Source: Paracoccus shanxieyensis (GTDB taxonomy: Bacteria; Pseudomonadota; Alphaproteobacteria; Rhodobacterales; Rhodobacteraceae). From it: a DNA stretch of 64,000 bases. Where the stretch lies: contig NZ_WMII01000001.1 of the NCBI RefSeq assembly GCF_009711265.1, positions 62,001 to 126,000 of the forward strand, written 5' to 3'. The notes beneath the pieces are model-generated. The model saw nothing but the letters and a program-made list of their open reading frames with translations, was not told the DNA's origin and searched no databases. Positions 22,356-31,109 of the stretch are shown here, one piece after another. How positions within the stretch are numbered: the stretch's first letter is position 1; every line of letters starts with the position of its first letter. The translations under genes and the position numbers were made by a program.

Positions 22356-23738
22356 CTAGCGCGCGGGCGCGGCGCGGGTCCAGTCCCCGCGCGCAAATCC
22401 GCGCCAGAAGCGCCGCATCAGCAAAACCGCCGCCACGCTCAGCCCCACGACCAGACCCAGCCACAGCCCGGCAGGGCCCAGCCCTGCGACGAAGGCCAGA
22501 CCATAAGCCACGGGCATGCCGATCACCCAATAGCTGATGGCGGCCAGCACCATGGGCACGCGGGTATCCTGTACGCCGCGCAGCAGCCCCAGCCCGATCA
22601 CCTGCATGGCGTCGGTCAGCTGGAACAGCGCGGCAAAGAACATCAGGCTGGCCCCCAGCCGCAGCAACTCGGGCGTCGTGGGCTGGGCCGGGTCCAGAAA
22701 CAGCCCGACAAGGAACTGCGGAAACAGCACGAACACCGCCACGCAGATCAGCGCCAGAACCAGCGACACGGCGATCACGGTATGGGCGGCATCGCGCATC
22801 CATGGCGCGTCGCCCCGGCCCTTGGCCTGTCCCACGCGGATCGTCGCGGCATTCGACATCCCCAGATGCAGCATGAACGTGACCGAGGAGATCTGCAGCG
22901 CGATGCCATGCGCGGCCAGTTGATGCGTGCCGATCCAGCCCATCATCACGTTCGAGCCGACAAACAACCCGCCCTCGGCCACCATGGTCAGCCCGATGGG
23001 CAGGCCCAGCACGAACACCCGGCGCATCTCGGACCAGTCGGGATTCCAGAAGCGCTGGAACAGCCGGTACTTGCGCGCCAAGGGCAGCCATGCCGCATAG
23101 CCGATCAGCGCCAGCATCTGCACCACCTGCGTCGCGACCGAGGCAATCGCCGCCCCCTGCACCCCCAGTTCGGGCGCGCCCAGATTGCCGAAGATCAGCA
23201 CCCAGTTCAGAAACACGTTCATCGGCAGGCCGACCAGCGTGATCAGCAGCACGATCTGCGGCCGCTCCATCGCGGCAAGATAGCTGTTCAGCGTCAGCGC
23301 GCACAGCACCGGCAACAGGCCGAAACCCGCGATCCGCAGATATTGCTGGCCCAGATCGGCCACCACCGGCGCCTGCCCCAGCGCCAGCAGGATCGGTCTG
23401 GAAAACAGCATCAACGGCAGGACCAGAACCGCAAATCCCAAGGACAGCCACAAGGCCATCCGGGTCGCGCGCCGCACCTCGACCTCATCGCCGCGGGCGA
23501 TGGCGGCGGCGATGACGCCCATCACCGCGATGCCAAAGCCCATGCCCAGAAAGAACAGGATGTGGAAAAACGATGTGGCGATGACCAGCGCCGCCAGTTC
23601 CTCGACCCCATACCAGCCGACCATGACCGTATCGGCCACGCCGATGGCCATGCGGGCGATGTGGCTGCCGACAAGCGGCAGACCAAGCGCGAAGGTCGCG
23701 CGCAGATGCGGGGCGTAACGATGCAAGGTCATGCCCAT
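22356..23738 (-). CDS. MATE family efflux transporter (NorM-like)
   Basis: A 460-residue inner-membrane protein with about 12 hydrophobic helices in two related halves. Family stretches include GLPLVGSHIARMAIGVADTV, FFLGMGFGIAVMG and LGLLRGVQDTRVPM. MATE proteins export cationic drugs or metabolites using sodium or proton gradients; the substrate cannot be told from sequence. Two possible ATG starts lie two codons apart (23738 and 23732). It lies 39 bases after the L,D-transpeptidase gene on the same strand. Confidence 0.92.
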   Translation of the reverse strand: MGMTLHRYAPHLRATFALGLPLVGSHIARMAIGVADTVMVGWYGVEELAALVIATSFFHILFFLGMGFGIAVMGVIAAAIARGDEVEVRRATRMALWLSLGFAVLVLPLMLFSRPILLALGQAPVVADLGQQYLRIAGFGLLPVLCALTLNSYLAAMERPQIVLLITLVGLPMNVFLNWVLIFGNLGAPELGVQGAAIASVATQVVQMLALIGYAAWLPLARKYRLFQRFWNPDWSEMRRVFVLGLPIGLTMVAEGGLFVGSNVMMGWIGTHQLAAHGIALQISSVTFMLHLGMSNAATIRVGQAKGRGDAPWMRDAAHTVIAVSLVLALICVAVFVLFPQFLVGLFLDPAQPTTPELLRLGASLMFFAALFQLTDAMQVIGLGLLRGVQDTRVPMVLAAISYWVIGMPVAYGLAFVAGLGPAGLWLGLVVGLSVAAVLLMRRFWRGFARGDWTRAAPAR

Positions 23739-23777
23739 GCCTTATCCTTGGGCATTGCCGGGGGCAAGCGCGGCGTC

Positions 23778-24335
23778 TTACGGCCGGATTTCGACCTCGG
23801 TGCCGATGCGGGCCAACGCGAAGATCTCCTCGATCTCGGCATCGGTGACGGCGATGCAGCCCTCGGTCCAGTCGCCCTTGACCCGGTAGCCTGCGGGGAT
23901 CTGGTTCGGCTGGCCGTGGATCATGATGTCGCCGCCCGGATCAAAGCCGCCCTTGCGCGCGGCCTCGCGGTGCTGACGCTGCGGGTAATCCAGCCCCAGC
24001 GACAGGTGAAAGCGGCTTTGCGGGTTCAGCCGGTCGATGCGATAGATGCCTTCCGGCGTGCGGCCATCGCCCTGCCGCGACTTCGTGCCCTCAGGCGAAA
24101 AGCCCAATGCGATCTGGAACATCTTCGCGGGGCCCTCCTGCTGATAGACGGTCATCCGCCGCGCGCCCTTTTCGATCAGGATGCGCTGGATGGGCGTCGT
24201 CAGCTCGGGCGCGGATTGCGGCCGGTAATCCGGCGGCGCCACCGGCACCAGCGGCCCCGGCGCCAGCAACAACCAGCCGCTGAGCGTCAGAAACAGCAGC
24301 GACAGCGCCGCGAAGATACCGCCCAGCCGCCGCAT
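23778..24335 (-). CDS. L,D-transpeptidase family protein (YkuD domain)
   Basis: A 185-residue protein with an N-terminal hydrophobic anchor or signal (GIFAALSLLFLTLSGWLLLAPG) and a YkuD catalytic domain. The active-site pattern is present: His140 in IMIHG and Cys160 in EGCIAV, where the usual SxGCIR is replaced by TEGCIA. Such enzymes form 3-3 peptidoglycan cross-links or attach proteins; short members of this subgroup are often less well characterised. The ATG at 24335 is one base after the stop of the aminotransferase gene, so the two are coupled. Confidence 0.88.
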   Translation of the reverse strand: MRRLGGIFAALSLLFLTLSGWLLLAPGPLVPVAPPDYRPQSAPELTTPIQRILIEKGARRMTVYQQEGPAKMFQIALGFSPEGTKSRQGDGRTPEGIYRIDRLNPQSRFHLSLGLDYPQRQHREAARKGGFDPGGDIMIHGQPNQIPAGYRVKGDWTEGCIAVTDAEIEEIFALARIGTEVEIRP

Positions 24336-24336
24336 G

Positions 24337-25545
24337 TTATTGCAGATCACCAAAGGCGCGGGCCAGCCGGGCGACCGCGTCCTGCACCCGCGCGTGGGTC
24401 GTCGCCAGATTGAAGCGCATGAACTGCTCGCCCCCCTGCCCGAAGCTGATGCCATCGCTGGCGGCGATCCCGGCATCTTCCGCAATGCGACGGCGGATTT
24501 CGTCCTGATCCATGCCGGTGCCGGAAAAATCGACCCACGCCAGATAGGTCGATTGCAGCGGCATCGAGCGCAGCCCCGGAATGGCGTTCACCGCCTTGTC
24601 GAAGTCCCGGCGGTTGCCGTCCAGATAGGCGACCAGTTCATCGACCCATGCCGCACCTTCCGGCGAATAGGCCGCCGCCACCATATGCAGCCCGAAAAGC
24701 CCCGGCGAGATGCCCAGCGCCGCCAGCTTCTGCGCCATCGCGCCGCGCAGTTCGGGATCGGACACGATGATATTGCCGATATGCGCGCCCGCGATGTTGA
24801 AGGTCTTGGTCGCCGCCGTCAGCGTCACCAGACGGCTTTCGATTTCCGGCGCGGCCAGCGCGGTCGCCATATGCCGGGGCGCGCCGGGCATGACCAGATC
24901 ATGATGGATCTCGTCCGAGACAAGGATCATGTCATGGGCGGCGCAGAATTCGGCCACTTGCCGCAGTTCCGCCTCGGACCAGACCCGCCCGCCGGGATTG
25001 TGCGGCGAACACAGGACCAGCATCCGCTCGCGTCCGGTCATCAGCGCGGCCCAGCCTTCCCAGTCCATGCGGTATTCGCCCTCGGCCTGCACCAGGGGAA
25101 ATTCCGTCACGTCACGGCCATTGGCGCGAATCACCCGCGCGAACCCGTGATAGACCGGGGTCATCAGCACCACCGCATCGCCCGGCTGGGTGAAGGCATC
25201 GACACACAGCGCCGTGCCGTTCACCAGACCATGCACCGTCATGATCCAGTCGGGCTGCACCTGCCAGCCGTGACGGTGCTGCATCCACCAGCAGATCGCG
25301 TCGGTATAGGCCGCATTGCCGCCCGGATAGCCATAGATTCCATGCCGCGCCACAGCCTCGACCGCGTTCTGCACTACGGCGGGCGGGCGGAAATCCATGT
25401 CTGCCACCCACATCGGGATGCCGTCCGCCGGATCGACGCCATAGTATTTCTGCATGTCGTCCCATTTCGAACAGGCAGTCCCCACACGGTCGATCTGCTC
25501 ATCGAAATCGACGGCGGTGCGGGGGGCGGGCTTGGTCAGCGACAT
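24337..25545 (-). CDS. PLP-dependent aminotransferase, MalY/PatB-type cystathionine beta-lyase
   Basis: A 402-residue fold-type I PLP enzyme. Lys247 in TAATKTFNIAGAHIGN is the predicted Schiff-base lysine; MWVADMDF, GIYGYPGG, SPHNPGGRVW and SDEIHHDL are typical of the MalY/PatB group. It probably cleaves C-S bonds of cystathionine or cysteine conjugates, with possible regulatory side roles as in MalY. AGGAGG suits the ATG at 25545 (7-base spacing) better than one two codons upstream, where it would be too close. It is divergent from the deformylase cluster and heads the aminotransferase - L,D-transpeptidase - MATE - Lrp-like run. Confidence 0.9.
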   Translation of the reverse strand: MSLTKPAPRTAVDFDEQIDRVGTACSKWDDMQKYYGVDPADGIPMWVADMDFRPPAVVQNAVEAVARHGIYGYPGGNAAYTDAICWWMQHRHGWQVQPDWIMTVHGLVNGTALCVDAFTQPGDAVVLMTPVYHGFARVIRANGRDVTEFPLVQAEGEYRMDWEGWAALMTGRERMLVLCSPHNPGGRVWSEAELRQVAEFCAAHDMILVSDEIHHDLVMPGAPRHMATALAAPEIESRLVTLTAATKTFNIAGAHIGNIIVSDPELRGAMAQKLAALGISPGLFGLHMVAAAYSPEGAAWVDELVAYLDGNRRDFDKAVNAIPGLRSMPLQSTYLAWVDFSGTGMDQDEIRRRIAEDAGIAASDGISFGQGGEQFMRFNLATTHARVQDAVARLARAFGDLQ

Positions 25546-25611
25546 CGGCATTCCTCCTGAATTGCGGGACCAGAATAACGCCTTGTTGCGCCGCTCCAAC
25601 CCTTCGCCTAG

Positions 25612-26142
25612 ATGATACGCATGACGACGCTGAACATTCTCCTTCATCCCGATCCGCGGCTGAAAAAGATCTGCGCCCCTGTGGCCCGCATCACGCCCGA
25701 GATCGAGACATTGGCCGCCGATATGCTGGCGACGATGTATGACGCGCCGGGCGTGGGTCTGGCCGCGCCGCAGGTCGGTGTTCTGTCGCGCGTCTATGTC
25801 ATGGATTGCGAAAAAGACCCCGAGGCGGCGCGCAATCCGATCGTCATGGTGAACCCGCAGATCACATGGTCGTCCGAAGGTCTGAACACCTATGAGGAAG
25901 GCTGCCTGTCGATCCCCGACCAATATGCCGATGTGACCCGCCCTGCGCAGGTGCGCGTCGAATGGCTGGGTCTGGACGGCAAGACACAGGAACGCGAATT
26001 CGACGGCCTTTGGGCCACCTGCGCCCAGCACGAGATCGACCATTTGGATGGCAGGCTGTTTCTGGATTATCTCAGCCCGATCAAGCGGCAGATGATCACC
26101 CGCCGCATGGTCAAGCTGAAACGCGAGCGCGCCCGTGCCTAG
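25612..26142 (+). CDS. def: Peptide deformylase (first of three)
   Basis: Removes the N-formyl group from nascent proteins at the ribosome. This copy has all three motifs: GVGLAAPQVG from Gly47, EGCLSIP with metal ligand Cys98, and QHEIDHLDG with His140, catalytic Glu141 and His144. At 176 residues it is a normal bacterial type. The ATG at 25612 and one at 25621 are both possible; neither has a strong ribosome site. The stop lies a few bases past the possible GTG start of the next deformylase gene, and fmt lies 4 kb further on. Confidence 0.95.
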   Translation: MIRMTTLNILLHPDPRLKKICAPVARITPEIETLAADMLATMYDAPGVGLAAPQVGVLSRVYVMDCEKDPEAARNPIVMVNPQITWSSEGLNTYEEGCLSIPDQYADVTRPAQVRVEWLGLDGKTQEREFDGLWATCAQHEIDHLDGRLFLDYLSPIKRQMITRRMVKLKRERARA

Positions 26143-26167
26143 GCCCCTGACGGGTCAGGAACGTCAA

Positions 26168-26692
26168 ATGGCTCCGCAGGGCCCGGATCCGGCCCTGCTG
26201 GCGCAAACCGGGCGCATCCGCCCGGTGCTGATCCATCCCGATCCGATGCTGCGGCAGGTCTGCGAAGCGGTGGGCGTGCTGGACTGGGCCAGCCTGTGCC
26301 AGCTTGCGGGCGATCTACTGGTGACGATGTATCACGCGCAGGGCCGGGGACTGGCCGCGCCGCAGATCGGCCAACCCTTCCGCATCTTCGTGATGGATTC
26401 GGGCTGGAAGAACGGCGCGCCCCAGCCGCGCATCTTTCTGGACCCGCAGATCACGCCGATCAGCGGCCCGGTCGAAACGCTTGACGAACAGTGCCTGTCG
26501 ATCCCCGGCCAGCCGGTCGCCGTGACCCGGCCCACCGATATCTCGGTCAGCCATTACGATCTGATGGGCAACCTGACCACAACCTTCCTGACCGGCATGG
26601 ATGCCCGCATCGCCCAGCACGAGGCCGACCATCTGGACGGTGTGCTGATCATCGACCGTCTGGCGGCCTCGGGGGCCGAGGTCGCGCGTTAA
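26168..26692 (+). CDS. Peptide deformylase homologue (second of three)
   Basis: About 174 residues from the ATG at 26168, chosen because AGGA lies 8-11 bases upstream; a GTG at 26135 overlapping the first gene would add 11 residues. Motifs are slightly altered but complete: GRGLAAPQIG, EQCLSIP with Cys109, and QHEADHLDG with His151, Glu152 and His155. All metal ligands and the catalytic Glu remain, so it is probably an active enzyme, perhaps with a different substrate preference. It is clearly diverged from the first copy. Confidence 0.9.
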   Translation: MAPQGPDPALLAQTGRIRPVLIHPDPMLRQVCEAVGVLDWASLCQLAGDLLVTMYHAQGRGLAAPQIGQPFRIFVMDSGWKNGAPQPRIFLDPQITPISGPVETLDEQCLSIPGQPVAVTRPTDISVSHYDLMGNLTTTFLTGMDARIAQHEADHLDGVLIIDRLAASGAEVAR

Positions 26693-26750
26693 ACTTATCT
26701 TGGCAGTTTTGTTCTAGGGATGTTCCCATGCAATGGCGTGGAGCATGCCG

Positions 26751-26990
26751 ATGTTCGTCCTGACCCTTTTTTGCACCGGGCTGCTGGGCTTCCTTCTGGG
26801 GCGCATGGTGGGGATGGCGTCAATGTTGCGGCGGCGCCCCCCGCCGCATGAATGGGTGGCCTTTGCGCAGGCCCCCGGCGTGCGCGGCAGCGGGCAGCCA
26901 CGGGGCAGACCGGCATATCCCGCAGCACCCGGCCCGGTCGATGCGCCGGACCCGCCGACAGGTCGGATTTACCTTCACGCCCCTCCGTGA
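26751..26990 (+). CDS. Small membrane-anchored hypothetical protein
   Basis: About 79 residues: an N-terminal hydrophobic span (MFVLTLFCTGLLGFLLGRMVG) followed by a proline- and arginine-rich tail. The ATG at 26751 has GGAG 7 bases before it; an in-frame ATG at 26733 would add six residues. It sits between the second and third deformylase genes on the same strand. No family was recognised, and the tail has low complexity typical of high-GC frames, so it may not be a true gene. Confidence 0.45.
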   Translation: MFVLTLFCTGLLGFLLGRMVGMASMLRRRPPPHEWVAFAQAPGVRGSGQPRGRPAYPAAPGPVDAPDPPTGRIYLHAPP

Positions 26991-27021
26991 TAGCGGGCGC
27001 GGATCCCAGAAAGGCCAAGCC

Positions 27022-27522
27022 ATGACGATCCGTCCCTTCATCCCCTATTCCGACCGCCGCCTGCATGTCCCGGCCGAGCCGGTTCAGGCGATCACGGAAA
27101 CCGTGCGGATGATCTGGGACGACATGATAGACACCATGGACGCGATGCCGGGCGTGGGTCTGGCCGCGCCGCAGATCGGCATCCTGCAACGCTTGGCCGT
27201 CGTCGATGCGTCGGACAAGCGCGGACAGGCGGTGCGCATGGCCAATCCGGAGGTCCTGCATGCCTCGGTGCAGTTTCGCGCCCATGACGAAGCCAGCCCG
27301 AACCTGCCCGGCGTCTTTGCCCGCATCGAACGTCCCCGCGCCGTCACCGTGCGCTTTCTGAACGATCAGGGGGTGCTGGAGGAACGCGACTTCGTCGGGC
27401 TTTGGGCGACATCGGTGCAGCACCAGATCGACCATCTGAACGGCAAGCTGTATGTCGACCATCTCAGCCCGCTTCGGCGTCAGATGCTGGTCGCAAAATC
27501 GGCAAAACTTGCCCGCAGATAA
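27022..27522 (+). CDS. Degenerate peptide deformylase homologue (third of three), probably inactive
   Basis: A 166-residue deformylase-fold protein with motif 1 intact (GVGLAAPQIG from Gly44). The metal-binding cysteine of motif 2 is lost: EGCLS is replaced by SPNLP (Asn94 at the cysteine position). In motif 3, HEIDH became HQIDH (His134, Gln135, His138), so the catalytic glutamate is gone. Both metal histidines remain. The frame is intact and the rest is well conserved, which argues for a retained non-deformylase role rather than decay. The ATG at 27022 follows a weak AAGG. It ends 117 bp before the hydrolase genes. Confidence 0.85.
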   Translation: MTIRPFIPYSDRRLHVPAEPVQAITETVRMIWDDMIDTMDAMPGVGLAAPQIGILQRLAVVDASDKRGQAVRMANPEVLHASVQFRAHDEASPNLPGVFARIERPRAVTVRFLNDQGVLEERDFVGLWATSVQHQIDHLNGKLYVDHLSPLRRQMLVAKSAKLARR

Positions 27523-27638
27523 GCCCGATCACACGCGGCTTTTCTTTCGTGGGGTCCGCCACTAGTGTGACCCCGAATGACCACCGGCCCCGGCGCCGTT
27601 CCGGCGATCCGCTTCTGCCACAAGGGAAACTGCCGCGC

Positions 27639-29276
27639 ATGTTCTCGGTTCTGCCGCTGCTGTCTGGGCTTTTGCTGGTCTCGGCGTCGCTGACGCCTTC
27701 GCTGATCCCGCGCGACTGGATCATGCAGGGCGTTCTGGCGGGCGTGTCGATGACGGCGGGCTATCTGGCGACGCAGTTCCTGATGGCGATCTGGCGCACG
27801 CTGGAAATTCCGGTGCTGCCCAAACGCTGGGCGACGATCGCCCATGCGGTGCTGGCGGTGCCGGTTCTGGCCCTGCTGGTGCGCTGCGTCATGCTGACCG
27901 ACAATTGGCAGAACGACATCCGCGCCCGGATGCAGATGCCGCCGTTGGAGGCGTCGAACACCGCCAAGATGCTGCTGCTGACGGCGGCGATCTTTCTGGT
28001 GCTGTTCCTGCTGGGCCGGGCGATTCAGGCGCTGTTCGACCTGCTGCGCAAACGGCTGGCGCGCCATATCCCCGTGACCAGCGCCAATGTGCTGGGGCTG
28101 TTGCTGGCGGCGCTGATCGTCGTGCTGCTGACGCGCGACGGTGTGGTGCGATGGGCCTTTGGCGTGGCCGACAGCTCCTATGCGGCGGCCCAGCATCTGA
28201 CCGATACCGAGACGCCTGCTCCGACGGACAACTGGCGCTCGGGCGGGCCAGAGTCGCTGATCGACTGGGATCTGATGGGCCAGCCCGGCCGCGACTTCAT
28301 CCTTGGCGGCCCAAGGGCCGACGTAATCGAGGCGTTTTCCGGCCGCCCCGCGCTTGAGCCTTTGCGCATCTATGTCGGTCTGGCGCAGGACAGCGATCCA
28401 ACCGTCCGCGCCCGCGTCGCGCTGGACGAAATGATCCGCACCCATGCCTTTGAACGCAAGGTGCTGGTCATGGCCAGCCCGACCGGCACAGGCTGGATGG
28501 ACCCGGCCAGCTATGATGCGCTGGAATACATGCATAACGGCAATGTCGCGACGGTCGCCGTGCAGTATTCCTATCTGCAAAGCCCGCTGGCGCTGATCTT
28601 TGAAACGGAATCCGGCCTTGACCAGACCACGGCGCTGATGCGGCTGGTCTATGACCATTGGCGCAGCCTGCCGCCGAATGCCCGGCCGCGGCTGTATCTG
28701 CACGGCATCTCGCTGGGGGCGTGGTCCTCGATGTATGCGTTCAACCCGTTCGAGATGCTGAACGATCCGGTCTCGGGCGCTTTCTGGGTCGGGCCGCCCT
28801 TCCCCTCGACGCTGTGGCGGCAGACGAATGACGCGCGCGATCCGGGCACGCCTTATATTCTGCCCGTCGTCGATGGCGGCGAGGTGATCCGCTATGCCAG
28901 CCAATATGCGCCGCCCGACCGCATGGGCACGGCGTGGGGCCGCGTCCGCATCCTGTTCCTGCAGCACGCCAGCGACCCCATCGTCTTTTATGACCCCGCC
29001 TCGCTGTGGCGCGCGCCGGAATGGATGGCCGAGCCGGAGGCCGCCGATGTGTCGCCAAATCTCAGCTTCACACCGATTGTGACGCAGCTTCAACTGGCCG
29101 TGGACATGCTGGTGTCCACCTCGACGCCGCCGGGTTTTGGACATATGTACGCGGCCAAGGAATATATCGACGGCTGGATCTCGGTTTCCGCCCCCGAAGG
29201 CTGGACGGCCGAGGATACCGAACGTCTCAAGGCGAAATGCGGCAAAGGCGGCTTGATCGGATGCGACAACGGCTGA
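27639..29276 (+). CDS. Membrane-anchored alpha/beta hydrolase (Abhydrolase_9 family)
   Basis: A 545-residue protein with four N-terminal transmembrane segments within about 1-170 and a C-terminal hydrolase domain. The nucleophile elbow is HGISLGAWSS with Ser358. GMDP/GWMDPASYDALEYMHNG and PVVDGGEVIRYASQYAP are typical of the PF15420/PF10081 family. Some homologues are annotated as membrane esterases; the natural substrate is unknown. AAGGGA precedes the ATG by about 10 bases. Its end overlaps the next hydrolase gene by 16 bases. This pair lies between the deformylase cluster and fmt. Confidence 0.85.
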   Translation: MFSVLPLLSGLLLVSASLTPSLIPRDWIMQGVLAGVSMTAGYLATQFLMAIWRTLEIPVLPKRWATIAHAVLAVPVLALLVRCVMLTDNWQNDIRARMQMPPLEASNTAKMLLLTAAIFLVLFLLGRAIQALFDLLRKRLARHIPVTSANVLGLLLAALIVVLLTRDGVVRWAFGVADSSYAAAQHLTDTETPAPTDNWRSGGPESLIDWDLMGQPGRDFILGGPRADVIEAFSGRPALEPLRIYVGLAQDSDPTVRARVALDEMIRTHAFERKVLVMASPTGTGWMDPASYDALEYMHNGNVATVAVQYSYLQSPLALIFETESGLDQTTALMRLVYDHWRSLPPNARPRLYLHGISLGAWSSMYAFNPFEMLNDPVSGAFWVGPPFPSTLWRQTNDARDPGTPYILPVVDGGEVIRYASQYAPPDRMGTAWGRVRILFLQHASDPIVFYDPASLWRAPEWMAEPEAADVSPNLSFTPIVTQLQLAVDMLVSTSTPPGFGHMYAAKEYIDGWISVSAPEGWTAEDTERLKAKCGKGGLIGCDNG

Positions 29277-30142
29277 CAGTTCTGGCTGTCACGGCAGTGA
29301 TGGTTCTGGTGCTTCTGGCGCTGAACACCGCGCGCAATGCCGTAGGATGGCAGCCGCTGGTCGAGCCGCCCGAGGCGCGGGCGCAGATGCTGGCGGCAAG
29401 CTGGCGGCTGCTGACGCCGCCCACGCCCGGCCCGCACAAGGCGGCGGTGCTGCTGTCGGGCTGTGATGGCGTGCATGACAACATGGAATTCTGGGCGCAG
29501 CAGATGCTGGCGCAGAACCGGGCCGCGCTGATCCTTGACAGCCACACGCCGCGCAATCTGGGCGTGGCGCAGGCTTGGCGGGCGGTCTGCGCGGGTCAGG
29601 TGCTGACCGGGGCCGAGCGCGCGGGCGATCTGGCGGTCGCGCTGGCCGAGTTGGGAAAGATGCCGGGGATCGACACGCGCGACGTGGCGGTGCTGGGCGC
29701 CTCGCACGGGGGGTGGTCGGTGATGGAACTGATGGCCGCATTCCAGCGGCCCGATCCGCCGCCCGGCCTTGCCGCATGGCCCGCCCCCCGCGCGGACCTG
29801 CAGGCGCAGATCGGGCCGGTCGTGCTGTTGTATCCGTATTGCGGGCTGATCAGCGGCGCGGGTGCGGCCCATTGGCCCGCGCAGGCGCATGGGCTGATGC
29901 TGCTGGCCCAGCATGACAGCATCGTCGACAGCGCCGCCTGCCGCACCATGACGGCCAAGCTGGTCGCACAGGGCGCCGATCTGAAGGCGGTGACGCTGCC
30001 CGGCGTCGATCACGGCTTTGACCAAAGCGAACGCTCGGCCCTGTCGCCCCTGAAATTCGACGCCCGCGCCCGCGACCGCGCCGCGATGCTGGTGGCGGAT
30101 TTCATGCAGGGCTTTGCATCCGCCCCCGATGCCGGGATATGA
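29261..30142 (+). CDS. Exported or membrane-anchored dienelactone hydrolase-like protein
   Basis: A 293-residue alpha/beta hydrolase with an N-terminal hydrophobic segment (VLAVTAVMVLVLLALNTA) that is a signal or anchor. Ser148 in LGASHGGWS is the probable nucleophile and His251 in VDHGFDQ the probable base; CDGVHDNMEFW near the N-terminus resembles the dienelactone hydrolase oxyanion region. The substrate is unknown. It starts inside the upstream hydrolase gene, so the two are translationally coupled and probably work on the same envelope-side process. Confidence 0.82.
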   Translation: MRQRLTVLAVTAVMVLVLLALNTARNAVGWQPLVEPPEARAQMLAASWRLLTPPTPGPHKAAVLLSGCDGVHDNMEFWAQQMLAQNRAALILDSHTPRNLGVAQAWRAVCAGQVLTGAERAGDLAVALAELGKMPGIDTRDVAVLGASHGGWSVMELMAAFQRPDPPPGLAAWPAPRADLQAQIGPVVLLYPYCGLISGAGAAHWPAQAHGLMLLAQHDSIVDSAACRTMTAKLVAQGADLKAVTLPGVDHGFDQSERSALSPLKFDARARDRAAMLVADFMQGFASAPDAGI

Positions 30143-30172
30143 CCGCAGCACCTCAGCGGCAAAGGGACCGAC

Positions 30173-31066
30173 ATGCGCGTGATCTTCATGGGAACCCCGG
30201 ATTTCTCGGTTCCGGCCTTGCAGGCGATTGCCGCGCGTCATGAGGTCGTGGCCGTCTATTCCCAGCCGCCCCGCGCCGCAGGTCGCGGCCAGAAGCCCCG
30301 CCCCTCGGCGGTGCATCACGCCGCCAAGGCGCTTGGCCTGCCGGTGCGCACGCCGGAACGCCTGAAATCGCCCGAAGATCAGGCGGATTTCGCGGCGCTG
30401 CGGGCGGATGTGGCGGTCGTCGTCGCCTATGGGCTGATCCTGCCGCAGCCGGTGCTGGACGCGCCGCGGCTGGGCTGTCTGAACATCCACGCCTCGCTGC
30501 TGCCGCGCTGGCGGGGGGCCGCGCCGATCCATCGCGCCGTCATGTCCGGCGATGCGGAAACCGGCGTCGCGATCATGCAGATGGAGGCGGGGCTGGATAC
30601 CGGCCCGGTTCTGGCCGAGACGCGCACCCCGATCGGTGCTACGGAAACCACCACCGATCTGCATGACCGGCTGTCGCAGATGGGCGCCGCGCTGATCGCG
30701 GGCACGCTGGCGCGCCTGCCGCTGCCCGCCACGCCTCAGGCGGCGGAGGGCGTGACCTATGCCGCCAAGATCGACAAGGCCGAGGCGCGGATCGACTGGA
30801 CCCGCCCCGCCGCCCAGATCGACCGCCAGATCCGCGGGTTGTCGCCGTTTCCGGGCGCATGGTGCCTGATCGACGGGGAGCGGGTGAAGTTGCTAAGGTC
30901 AGAGATGGCGACCGGCGCGGGCGCGCCGGGTCAGGTGCTGGAGGGCTTCACCATCGCCTGCGGCCAAGGCGCGCTGCGCATCACCGAGGCGCAGCGGCAG
31001 GGCAAGCGCCCCATGCCCGCCTCCGAAATCCTGCGCGGCCTGACCCTGCCGACCCGTCTGGATTAA
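30173..31066 (+). CDS. fmt: Methionyl-tRNA formyltransferase
   Basis: Transfers the formyl group from 10-formyl-tetrahydrofolate to initiator Met-tRNA, making the substrate later removed by peptide deformylase. The 297 residues are slightly shorter than the usual 310-315. The catalytic trio is clear: Asn104, His106 ([13 protein letters not shown]) and Asp142 (GLDTGPVL). The N-terminus [16 protein letters not shown] is classic. The C-terminal domain that contacts tRNA is present (SPFPGAW, GERVKLL). It is the last gene before the large non-coding array. Confidence 0.96.
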   Translation: MRVIFMGTPDFSVPALQAIAARHEVVAVYSQPPRAAGRGQKPRPSAVHHAAKALGLPVRTPERLKSPEDQADFAALRADVAVVVAYGLILPQPVLDAPRLGCLNIHASLLPRWRGAAPIHRAVMSGDAETGVAIMQMEAGLDTGPVLAETRTPIGATETTTDLHDRLSQMGAALIAGTLARLPLPATPQAAEGVTYAAKIDKAEARIDWTRPAAQIDRQIRGLSPFPGAWCLIDGERVKLLRSEMATGAGAPGQVLEGFTIACGQGALRITEAQRQGKRPMPASEILRGLTLPTRLD

Positions 31067-31109
31067 GGCCGCCGGTATCAGAGGCGTGAGGATCACAGCC
31101 AGCCGCATC

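Noticed and set aside
26135..26167. GTG start for the second deformylase at 26135
   Set aside because: It overlaps the previous gene and has no ribosome site; the ATG at 26168 has AGGA at a good distance.
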